DNA from: Aldehydirespirator sp963662645
GTDB taxonomy: Bacteria; Actinomycetota; Acidimicrobiia; Acidimicrobiales; Aldehydirespiratoraceae
Reading direction: 5' to 3'
Assembly: GCA_963662645.2 (NCBI GenBank)
Contig: OY759762.1
Span: 1,612,001 to 1,676,000 of the forward strand
Length of the DNA: 64,000 nt
In this document: positions 8,141 through 14,612 of the stretch, piece by piece
Numbering within the stretch: position 1 is the stretch's first letter
Layout: every line of letters starts with the position of its first letter
Notes under the pieces: model-generated
Seen by the model: the letters and a program-made list of their open reading frames with translations, nothing else
The model's database searches: none
What the model was told of the DNA's origin: nothing
Translations under genes and position numbers: made by a program

Positions 8141-8284
8141 TTAGAGGCCGAGCGGGTAGGCGCACGAATCCGGCCCATACGGGCGAGGCCGTGGCCCGAG
8201 CGGCCCGTGAGCGCAGCGAACAAGAGCGGGAATGACACCGCGGCGACGCGACAGGCTTTCGCCTATCCGCGCTCGCTCCTATAG
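8141..8284 (-). repeat. Dispersed ~140-bp intergenic element, copy B (full length)
   Basis: 144 bp. The left end TTAGAGGCCGAGCGGGTAGG and the right end (revcomp TATAGGAGCGAGCGCGGATA) are imperfect terminal inverted repeats. The interior holds CCCATACGGGCGAGGCCGTG and GCGCAGCGAACAAGAGCGGG, found in the other copies. It lies between divergent genes, and its right end brings a TATAG hexamer close to the start of the CMD-family gene. Confidence 0.88.
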
Positions 8285-8310
8285 ACAAGGGGGCGCGTAG
8301 GATCGGCACC

Positions 8311-8784
8311 ATGGCTGAAGCCGCACTCCCCTTCGAAACGTTCAGACAGCACCGACCCCTCGGCGACCTCATAGCACAGATAGACGAGTCCATCTGGGAG
8401 AGATCAGCGGTGAGCCCAGTGCTAAAGGAGAGAGCCAGGATCACCAGCGCCGAGGCCCTCGGATGCGACTATTGAATCACCTTCAGGACGGTCCGGTCGG
8501 GCCACGAGATCCTCGACGATGAAGCCGAGGCGTCGTCCGATCCCACAGAGGGTCACCGCCTCGAGATGGCGGAGCGCTACACGCGTGAACTCGTGGCAAG
8601 GCAGGGAGCGGTGGACGACGAGTTGACCCGCGAGATGCAGCAAGTCTTCAACAGGGCGGAGTTCGCCGACCTGCTGTTCACCATCTGCTACCACATCGGA
8701 ATGCAGTATGTGGGCAGGGCCATGCACTGGGACGACGCCTGTCCGGTCCCATGGCTTCGCGAGGCGGGCCAGCCAGCCGACTGA
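8311..8784 (+). CDS. Carboxymuconolactone decarboxylase/AhpD-like protein with in-frame TGA (candidate selenoprotein)
   Basis: One frame of 157 residues is interrupted only by TGA at 8473-8475. Codons before it read ERARITSAEALGCDY and codons after it read ITFRTVRSGHEILDDE. Family members have CxxC at this point, so the TGA replaces the second Cys exactly (C52-D-Y-U55). The frame then continues without break through the helical CMD region (MAERYTRELVARQGAVDDEL, FADLLFTICYHIGMQYVG) to TGA at 8782-8784. A hairpin with a GGTC loop begins 15 nt after the TGA, as in bacterial SECIS elements. CxxU AhpD/CMD-like selenoproteins are known. The alternative is a pseudogene from a single Cys-to-TGA mutation. 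ATG 8311 has AGGA upstream. Confidence 0.7.
8485..8513 (+). other. Putative bacterial SECIS-like hairpin downstream of the in-frame TGA
   Basis: The inner stem GGTCC (8490-8494) pairs with GGGCC (8499-8503), with one G-U pair, around the loop GGTC (8495-8498). An outer AGGA (8485-8488) pairs with TCCT (8510-8513). The loop starts 20 nt after the TGA. From memory, the E. coli fdhF SECIS has an apical GGUC about 19 nt after its UGA, with loop G and U contacted by SelB. High-GC sequence forms short hairpins easily, so this is supportive rather than proof. Confidence 0.5.
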
Positions 8785-8802
8785 CCCGCAGGCGCGCGGC
8801 TG

Positions 8803-9765
8803 CTAGCCCGATGCGCCGTCCGGGTGCTTGACCAGCAACTGGGGAGGCTCGGCCGGGGCGCTCTGGTGCACCTCGACCGCACCGCCGGTGAAATGGGTGC
8901 GGTACCAGTCCACCATCTGGGGGATCACCGCGTCGCCGTACTGCTTGTAGGCGGCGTAGTGGGTGGTGTGGCGCTGCATGACCAGCTTCTTGGGGGCGCC
9001 GGCCCGCTCGTAGAGCCGCTCGGCGTGGTCGGTGGGGGTGGTGGCGTCGTCGGCCACCGCGATGATCATCAGCGCGGCCGGGGCCACCTTGTGGACCACG
9101 TCGATGGGCCGGTAGTCCATGATCGCCTCGGCGCAGCGCAGCGGCACCGACGACGGGATGCGGTCGTCCACGTCGGCCTTCACCTTCGAGGCCCGGCGCT
9201 CGGGAGTGGGGACCATGATCTCCTCCCGGGGATGGACCATCTCGCCCTCCCCGGTGAGCACCCGGTTGCGGCGGTCGGCGTCGAGGCGGGCCAGGAACTC
9301 GTACCACTCGTGCTCGCGGCGCATCCGGCGCAGCCAGTCCCTCCCGTCGGCCACCGGCACCTGCGACACCGCGGCCCGCACCCGGCGGTCGGCCGCGGCC
9401 AGCAGCACGGCGTTGCCGCCCCCGGTGCCGCCGCTGCCGAACACTCCGATGTTGTCGGAGTCGACGTCGTCGCGGGTGCACAGGTAGGTGACCGCGTTGA
9501 CGAGGTCCTCGAGCTGGTGCTGGGGCAACAGGATGCCGCGGTCGCCGCCAGAGTCGCCGAAGCCGCGGTAGTCGAAGATCATCACATGGAAGCCGGCCGC
9601 GGTGAGGGCCTCGTGATAGGGCAGGTACAGCTTGGCGTCCTTGAGCCCGAGCCAGCCCGGTCCCTGCACGATGGCCGGGACCGGATCGACGACCCCATCC
9701 GGCGAGCGCAGCAGACCCTTGAGCTCGACGCCTTCGCTGAAGAAGGCAACCTCGGTTTCGTGCAC
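8803..9765 (-). CDS. Alpha/beta hydrolase (dienelactone hydrolase-like)
   Basis: About 320 aa. The start is GTG at 9763-9765 with GGGGGAG 7 nt upstream; the frame stays open to 9930 but that extension crosses the promoter region. The fold is clear: VQGPGWLGLKDAKLYLPYHE, FDYRGFGDSGGD, then the nucleophile-elbow region IGVFGSGGTGGGNAV, a late acid in VADDATTPTDHAERLY and a late HTTHYAAYKQYGDAV His region. The elbow is unusual: relatives usually carry Ser where this reads G-G-T-G-G, so Thr or the upstream Ser may serve. It converges on the CMD gene 18 bp away. Confidence 0.82.
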   Translation of the reverse strand: MHETEVAFFSEGVELKGLLRSPDGVVDPVPAIVQGPGWLGLKDAKLYLPYHEALTAAGFHVMIFDYRGFGDSGGDRGILLPQHQLEDLVNAVTYLCTRDDVDSDNIGVFGSGGTGGGNAVLLAAADRRVRAAVSQVPVADGRDWLRRMRREHEWYEFLARLDADRRNRVLTGEGEMVHPREEIMVPTPERRASKVKADVDDRIPSSVPLRCAEAIMDYRPIDVVHKVAPAALMIIAVADDATTPTDHAERLYERAGAPKKLVMQRHTTHYAAYKQYGDAVIPQMVDWYRTHFTGGAVEVHQSAPAEPPQLLVKHPDGASG

Positions 9766-9832
9766 GGCCGTCTCCCCCCGTCCCTTGGCCGGATACGGCC
9801 CGGACTTGGAGTCCAATGTTGCGGCGGGATAG

Positions 9833-9840
9833 TGTATACA
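9833..9840. promoter_or_regulatory. TGTATACA palindrome upstream of the alpha/beta hydrolase
   Basis: A second exact TGTATACA, 68 bp before the GTG start at 9765, within the 229-bp divergent promoter region facing the diiron protein gene. It is identical to the site at 8118-8125, suggesting shared control by one GTATAC-binding regulator. Confidence 0.5.
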
Positions 9841-9845
9841 GTTGC

Positions 9846-9924
9846 GGGCGCCGGGGATTCCGACCTCTCCCCGGCGCCCTTTCATAGTTGAGGGCGCCGG
9901 GGATCGGGTACTCTCCCAGCGCCC
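9846..9924. promoter_or_regulatory. Two consecutive GC hairpins in a divergent promoter region
   Basis: The first hairpin has perfect 12-bp arms GGGCGCCGGGGA (9846-9857) and TCCCCGGCGCCC (9868-9879) around a 10-nt loop. The second (9892-9924) repeats the left arm and closes with TCCCAGCGCCC. They lie between the divergent hydrolase and diiron genes, so transcription leaving in either direction may pass through them. Attenuation or an operator pair are possibilities. Confidence 0.6.
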
Positions 9925-9994
9925 TCCCAAGCAGCAAGCAAGTCATCAGAAACAGAATGAATTGGACTGTAAGTCGACACAGCAGGAGCAGTCG

Positions 9995-10744
9995 ATGGCC
10001 GAGTTGATGTCACCAAGCGAGTTCAGAGTGGCCCTGGAACAGGCGTTCTCGGGGACCATGGCCAAGGACGCCTCGTTCAGCCGGGCCTGGGCCACGGGCA
10101 AGCTTCACAAGCAGCACTTCGTCCACTGGGCGACGAACCACTACCACTACATCGGCCCGTTCGGCGACTACCTCGGCCTCATGTACGCCAACACGCCCGA
10201 CCACGCCCGAGACGCCAAGGACTTCCTGCTGCAGAACATGTACGAGGAGGAGCTCAGCGACGACCGCCACACCGACCTGCTGATCCGCTTCGCCGAGGCC
10301 TGCGGCGGCACCCGGGCCTACGTGCAGGACCGCAACAACGCCATGCCCTTCGCCAAGGGCATGCAGGGGTGGATGTACTACGTGTCGGGCCGGGAGAACT
10401 TCGTGGTGTCGTCGGCCGCGCTGATCGTCGGGCTCGAGTCGCAGGTGCCGTCGATATACCGCAGCCAGTACCCGACGCTGATCAACAAGTACGGCTTCTC
10501 GGAGTGGGAGGCCGAGTTCTTCGACCTGCACATCACCTCCGACGAGATCCACGGCGAGCGGGGCTACCAGATCGTGCTCAAGTACGCCGACACCCCCGAG
10601 CTGCAGCAGCGCTGCCTGCACTTCGTGCGGGAGGCGGCCGACATGCGCTTCGCCTACACCAAGGCGCTGTACGAGACCTACGTGCAGCCCGACCTCGGCC
10701 CCTGGGTCGAGGAGGACGAGCGCGAGCCCGCGCTCGTCGGCTGA
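9995..10744 (+). CDS. Heme-oxygenase-like diiron (TenA/PqqC-fold) iron-containing redox enzyme
   Basis: 249 aa. ATG 9995 has AGGAG (9984-9988) upstream. It is an all-helical TenA/PqqC-fold protein with candidate iron ligands in the pattern of heme-oxygenase-like diiron oxidases: YEEELSDDRHTDLL (Glu and His), the helix VVSSAALIVGLESQVPS (Glu), and HITSDEIHGERG (D-x-x-H). That family performs N-oxygenation, decarboxylation or C-C cleavage with O2. The substrate is unknown. Two small 2Fe-2S proteins and an SDR follow on the same strand, a plausible electron supply. Repeat copy C separates it from the first ferredoxin. Confidence 0.85.
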   Translation: MAELMSPSEFRVALEQAFSGTMAKDASFSRAWATGKLHKQHFVHWATNHYHYIGPFGDYLGLMYANTPDHARDAKDFLLQNMYEEELSDDRHTDLLIRFAEACGGTRAYVQDRNNAMPFAKGMQGWMYYVSGRENFVVSSAALIVGLESQVPSIYRSQYPTLINKYGFSEWEAEFFDLHITSDEIHGERGYQIVLKYADTPELQQRCLHFVREAADMRFAYTKALYETYVQPDLGPWVEEDEREPALVG

Positions 10745-10770
10745 ACCAGCACGGTCGACGACGGCAGGGC

Positions 10771-10900
10771 CCGCAAATAGGTGGGGCCGCCTCACGGAGC
10801 AACGTTGCGTTTCCCGCTCTTGTTCGCTGCGCCCACGGGCCGCTCGGGCCACAGCCTCGCCCGTATGGAGCGGATTCGCTCGCCCATTCGTTCGGCAGAG
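10771..10900 (+). repeat. Dispersed ~140-bp intergenic element, copy C
   Basis: Opposite orientation to copies A and B. It contains TTTCCCGCTCTTGTTCGCTG, then CACGGGCCGCTCGGGCCACA and CCTCGCCCGTATGGAGCGGA. Both ends are degenerate. It fills most of the 179-bp gap between the diiron protein and the ferredoxin gene. Confidence 0.8.
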
Positions 10901-10923
10901 GCAGGGCCGGGGCTCTGATCGGC

Positions 10924-11277
10924 GTGCCGCGCATCTACTTCAAGACGGCCGACCAGCACGTCGAGTTCGCCGAGGGCGAAGAGGTCAACGTGCTCCGGAT
11001 GGCCATCCGGGAGCACATCGACGTGCCGTGGCAGTGCGCCAGCGGCAACTGCGGCACCGACCGCCTGGTAGTGGAGGAGGGGGCAGAGAACCTCGACCCG
11101 CCCCGAAGGCGCGAGCGGGCCCGGCTGGGCGAGCTGGTGGATGAGGGCTACCGGCTGGCGTGCCAGACCTACACCCGGGGCGACGTGACCTTCAGCTGGG
11201 ACCCCGACCAGGTGGGCCTCGACGACGAGGACGGCGCCAGCGGCGGTTCCCGCACGGGCTGGGCCGGCACCGGCTGA
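10924..11277 (+). CDS. Plant-type 2Fe-2S ferredoxin with Asp replacing one cluster Cys
   Basis: 117 aa from GTG 10924. A beta-grasp ferredoxin domain begins at PRIYFKTADQHVEFAEGEEV. The cluster loop reads C38-ASGN-C43-GT-D46, and the last ligand is C80 in RLACQT. Normal plant-type ferredoxins have Cys at the D46 position (CxxxxCxxC). The rest of the fold, including ENLDPPRRRERARLGELVDE and the strand after C80, is intact, so it is unlikely to be a decaying gene. No strong ribosome site is visible at the GTG. It probably feeds electrons to the diiron protein or pairs with the Rieske ferredoxin 36 bp downstream. Confidence 0.8.
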   Translation: MPRIYFKTADQHVEFAEGEEVNVLRMAIREHIDVPWQCASGNCGTDRLVVEEGAENLDPPRRRERARLGELVDEGYRLACQTYTRGDVTFSWDPDQVGLDDEDGASGGSRTGWAGTG

Positions 11278-11312
11278 GCGGCTGAGCGGCTGAGCGGCTG
11301 ACGGGCGGAGCT

Positions 11313-11657
11313 ATGGCGGCACCGAGGGGATGGTTCGAGGTGGAGGCCACCGCCGATCAGCTGGCCGCGGCGGGCAAGCTGGTGGTGCACCTGCACCGCC
11401 ACGAGATCCTGCTGCTGTGGAACGACGGCGAGCCGGCGGCGCTGTCCAACGTGTGCATCCACCGGGGCCGCAAGCTCAACGAGGGCGTGATGCTGGGCAC
11501 CCGGCTGGTGTGCGCCGGCCACCAGTGGGCCTACGAGGTCGCGACCGGCTACTGCAAGGCCCGGGAGCGCTACCAGCCCCGCTACTCGCTGGAAGTGCGA
11601 GACGGCCAGATCTTCCTGGAGCTCCCCGCCAAGCGGGGCCCCGACACACCAGACTGA
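11313..11657 (+). CDS. Rieske 2Fe-2S ferredoxin
   Basis: 114 aa. The Rieske motif is complete: CIHRGRKLNEG supplies C-x-H, and CAGHQWAY supplies C-x-x-H, 17 residues later. The domain occupies nearly the whole protein, as in soluble Rieske ferredoxins that serve oxygenases or nitrite reductases (NirD-like). ATG 11313 follows GGCGGAG. It lies 36 bp after the plant-type ferredoxin and 43 bp before an SDR gene. Two small iron-sulfur carriers in a row behind a diiron enzyme suggest an electron chain. Confidence 0.9.
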   Translation: MAAPRGWFEVEATADQLAAAGKLVVHLHRHEILLLWNDGEPAALSNVCIHRGRKLNEGVMLGTRLVCAGHQWAYEVATGYCKARERYQPRYSLEVRDGQIFLELPAKRGPDTPD

Positions 11658-11700
11658 CCGCCAACAGGGACCGCGCCAGCGCCGCGGCACCGGAGGAGCC

Positions 11701-12477
11701 ATGAGCAAGATCCTCGACGGCCAAGTCGCCATCGTGACCGGCGCCGCCGGCGGACTCGGCCGCGCCTTCGCCACGGCAATGGGTGTCGAGGGCGCGCGCA
11801 TCGTGGCCTGCGATCGCAAGGAGGCAGTGCACGAGATCGAGGGTCTTACCTATGTGGCCGATGTCGGCGAGTCCGACGATGTCCGCGCCGTCGTCGATGG
11901 CGCCATCTCGGCCCACGGACGGATCGACATCCTGATCAACAACGCCGGCGTCGGGTTCGCGACCGGACCGCACGACGACTGGGACAAGGCACTCGCGGAC
12001 TATGCCGAGGTGATGGACACGAACACCAAGGGGCCGTTCCTCTTCGGCCGGGCGGTTGTGCCCTTCATGATCGAGGGTGGCGGCGGCCACATCGTCAACA
12101 TCGGCACCGATCACGTCTTCCCCGAGCCGGGCCTCGATGTCCGCGGCCACGGAAGGATGGATCTCTACAACGCCTCCAAGTGGGCGATCAACGGCTTGAC
12201 GCTCGACTGGTCGATCAGCCTGCGAGAGCACAACATCCGCGTGAACTCGCTGTGCATGGGGGCCACCGTCACCGAGATGACACTGGCCTGGATGGGCGAC
12301 CGGGCAACCGAATCCGCCATCGAGGAGTGGATACAGCCGGCCCAGGCTGCCGCGTTGCTCGTCGAGCTGTTGAGCGAAGGGCCCGACGGCCGCACCGGCC
12401 AGAACATCGGCCTGTGGGTGGGCCACCCGATCTCGATCGAGGACTCGACACACGCCGGTGCCCGCCTGACCCAGTAG
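11701..12477 (+). CDS. Short-chain dehydrogenase/reductase
   Basis: 258 aa, classical SDR. The nucleotide-binding TGAAGGLGRAF lies near residues 14-24, with NNAG in ILINNAGVGF, a YNASKWAINGL segment providing the catalytic Tyr and Lys, and an INIGTD region ahead of it. Here the strand that usually ends in S-S reads VNIGTDHV, so the usual catalytic Ser is not obvious. ATG has GGAGG 7 nt upstream. It is the fourth gene of the plus-strand redox cassette. The substrate is unknown. Confidence 0.9.
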   Translation: MSKILDGQVAIVTGAAGGLGRAFATAMGVEGARIVACDRKEAVHEIEGLTYVADVGESDDVRAVVDGAISAHGRIDILINNAGVGFATGPHDDWDKALADYAEVMDTNTKGPFLFGRAVVPFMIEGGGGHIVNIGTDHVFPEPGLDVRGHGRMDLYNASKWAINGLTLDWSISLREHNIRVNSLCMGATVTEMTLAWMGDRATESAIEEWIQPAQAAALLVELLSEGPDGRTGQNIGLWVGHPISIEDSTHAGARLTQ

Positions 12478-12485
12478 CTGCCGCC

Positions 12486-12555
12486 CACCGGCCGCTCGGG
12501 CCACAGCCTCGCCCGTATGGGGCGGATTCGCTCGCCTATCCGCTCGGCCTCTAAG
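12486..12555 (+). repeat. Dispersed ~140-bp intergenic element, copy D (truncated)
   Basis: Only one half of the element is present: CACCGGCCGCTCGGGCCACA through CGCTCGGCCTCTAAGCC. The end with the Cys-rich AACAAGAGCGGG-type segment seen in full copies is missing. It sits in the convergent gap between the SDR and the GntR gene. Confidence 0.8.
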
Positions 12556-12586
12556 CCTCAACTGGGCAGGCCCATTTGGGCTCTAC

Positions 12587-13336
12587 TCACTGGGGATCGC
12601 TACCCGCCTCGTAAGCAGCGCGGAGCGAGGCAAGATGATTCCGCATCGTCTCTTCCGCCGCGTCCGGGTCACGATCGGCCACCGCCTCGATGATGGCTGC
12701 ATGCTCGTCGCTGACCAGACGCCAGAAGTCGGGCGGATCATCGCGCAGGTACTTCAGGGACAGAACCCGGAAGACCGGTGGTGTCATGATCGACAGGAGC
12801 GGGTTCCCGGCCGCGTGAAGCAGCGTCGTATGAAAGTGCGGAGCCCCCTCGTCCGTCAGAGTCCGCCGGTACTCCGCAGTTGTCGCGATCCCGATGGATG
12901 CTCGCAACATCTCGAGGTGCTCGAAGGTGCGGTGTTCAGCAGCAAGGCGGGCGATCGGGATCTCGAGCATCTCGCGAACTTGCAGCATGTGCGGCAAGGT
13001 GACCATGTCGAGCCCCGACATCTGCCCCAGCTGGGACTCCAGCAGCTCCGACGCCGAACCCAGATCGGGTACGGCGACGAAGTTCCCCCCGGTCGTGCCG
13101 CGGACGGTGTCGATCAACGACTGGGCCGACAACTCGCGAAGCGCCTCACGGATCGTGCCCCGACTGACTGCGAACGACTTCGCCAGGTTGGACTCGGTGG
13201 GCAGACGCTCGCCCGGGCGAAGCTGGCCCGTGGTGATCAACGTCCGGAGTTGCTCCGCAACCTGGCGATAGGCCGGCAACACAGGACGGACCATGCCTTC
13301 ACCTATGTCGACGGGCTGCCTGCGTTGGTCAGGCAT
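12587..13336 (-). CDS. GntR-family transcriptional regulator, FadR/FCD subfamily
   Basis: About 249 aa from ATG 13334-13336; ATG 13292-13294 is a possible shorter start. The N-terminal winged helix covers YRQVAEQLRTLITTGQLRPG, RLPTESNLAKSFAVSRGTIR and EALRELSAQSLI. The C-terminal FCD helices carry probable metal or ligand His residues in FHTTLLHAAGNPLL, DEHAAIIEAV and MRNHLASL. The gene ends the P450/ABC operon, 4 bp after the P450-like gene, so it probably senses the imported compound or its CoA or acid product. It is also a candidate binder of the GTATAC sites at 8118 and 9833. Confidence 0.93.
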   Translation of the reverse strand: MPDQRRQPVDIGEGMVRPVLPAYRQVAEQLRTLITTGQLRPGERLPTESNLAKSFAVSRGTIREALRELSAQSLIDTVRGTTGGNFVAVPDLGSASELLESQLGQMSGLDMVTLPHMLQVREMLEIPIARLAAEHRTFEHLEMLRASIGIATTAEYRRTLTDEGAPHFHTTLLHAAGNPLLSIMTPPVFRVLSLKYLRDDPPDFWRLVSDEHAAIIEAVADRDPDAAEETMRNHLASLRAAYEAGSDPQ

Positions 13337-13340
13337 GTGA

Positions 13341-14612
13341 CTACCCGGCCCGGACGACCATCTGTCGACACGTGCGCACATCACCGGGCCAGCGACACGT
13401 GACCTGAGGAGGTCGCCACGACGTATCGAGTCGGAACAACGGTGCTGCCGCGATCAGCACACCGGCTGCAGCCACGACGGCCTCAGCCGTGAGCGCGTAG
13501 TGCGATGGCGGACGATCGGCGGGTCGCGCCGGCAGCTTCGAGAGTGGGGCGAGCCCCGGTGCGACGCCGGCGGGGAGTCCGTCGATCCGGAATTGTCCAC
13601 GCGGCTCACGATAGGCCAGATCCTTGCGGGTGATGTCGAAACTGTCGGCGTCGCTGAAGGTCTGAGGGTCGCGGTTCGCGGCGGCGGCCGAACACACGAC
13701 GAGACCCCCGTTGGGAAGCAACATCCCGAATCGCTCGACCTCACGCGTCGTGTAGTGATGCGCCTCGGTGATCGGTGGGCTGTGACGCATCGTCTCCTGC
13801 CACGCCCGGATGAGCATCTCGTCGTCTTCGCGCACCAGAGCGTGTTGGTCCGGGTGAATCATCAACAGGCACAGCAGGTTCGCGAGCGAACCTTCGAGCG
13901 TCCTGAGGTCGACCTCCAGCAAGGTGGCGACGGCATGGTCGGCGAGCTCGACGTCAGAGGCATCTGCTTGCCAGATCAGCAGGGCGGACAGGACGTCGTC
14001 GGACGGATCGAGCCGCTTCTGAGCGATGAGCTTCGCGAGCATGTCACCCATCTCGGTCATCGCTCGCCGGCCGCGATCCTGACGGCCGGCATGCCACCCG
14101 ACCCCTTCATCTACGGCGCGCCACAGTGCGCTGAAACGGCTGCGCTCGGCCTTCGGAACTCCGATGACGCGGGCCAGCAGTTCTTCCGTGAAAGGCCCTA
14201 CGTAGTCAGCGATCAAGTCACCACCCGCCGACGTCGCGAAGCTGTGAAGAGACTCCTCAGCGACAATCGCCGCGTGGTGCTGCATGCCGTGACCGAACGC
14301 GTTGCGAACGGCCGGCTCATCCCGCAGGTTCTGCCCGGCGACGTCAGCGCCGTAGGCGAGCCTCCGCGGTCGAGAGGTGAAGCTGGCGTCGTCGGCGATC
14401 AGCGACGTGACGTCGTCATACCTGGTCACCCACCACGTGTTCGTGTACCAGTCGCGGAAGCACGGATAGTTGTCCCGTAGCCGCGCCAACGTCGGGTAGG
14501 GGTCCGCTACGAACTCGGGAGCCAGCGAGAACCCCGGCGGGATCACCACCGGGATGTCTCGTTCCGTCTGACGTTGGTAGACCTCGTAGGACCGGGAGCG
14601 ATCAGTCGACAT
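13341..14612 (-). CDS. Cytochrome P450-like protein lacking the heme-ligand cysteine
   Basis: 423 aa. P450 fold features are present: the N-terminal FVADPYPTLARLRDNYP, WWVTRYDDV, the K-helix ETMR (E273 to R276) and the downstream CSAAAANRDPQTFSDADSFD region. Two hallmarks are missing. The I-helix has VDLRTLEGSL where AGxxT is expected. After FRIDGLPAGVAPGLAPLSKL, near residues 340-355, there is no FxxGxxxCxG loop. I checked the other two frames there and found no heme motif either, so a simple frameshift does not explain it. It overlaps the canonical P450 gene by 11 bp and is probably its co-translated partner. Confidence 0.85.
   Translation of the reverse strand: MSTDRSRSYEVYQRQTERDIPVVIPPGFSLAPEFVADPYPTLARLRDNYPCFRDWYTNTWWVTRYDDVTSLIADDASFTSRPRRLAYGADVAGQNLRDEPAVRNAFGHGMQHHAAIVAEESLHSFATSAGGDLIADYVGPFTEELLARVIGVPKAERSRFSALWRAVDEGVGWHAGRQDRGRRAMTEMGDMLAKLIAQKRLDPSDDVLSALLIWQADASDVELADHAVATLLEVDLRTLEGSLANLLCLLMIHPDQHALVREDDEMLIRAWQETMRHSPPITEAHHYTTREVERFGMLLPNGGLVVCSAAAANRDPQTFSDADSFDITRKDLAYREPRGQFRIDGLPAGVAPGLAPLSKLPARPADRPPSHYALTAEAVVAAAGVLIAAAPLFRLDTSWRPPQVTCRWPGDVRTCRQMVVRAG

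Noticed and set aside
5549..8284. A very long plus-strand open frame (about 911 codons) opposite the LLM and amidohydrolase genes
   Set aside because: It is antisense to two well-supported enzymes, is rich in Gly/His/Val/Arg low-complexity composition, has no domain, and arises from GC-rich third positions.
13341..14612. Frameshift explaining the missing P450 heme motif
   Set aside because: Neither alternative frame across 13440-13640 contains an FxxGxxxCxG-like loop, and the coding frame remains open to the end.
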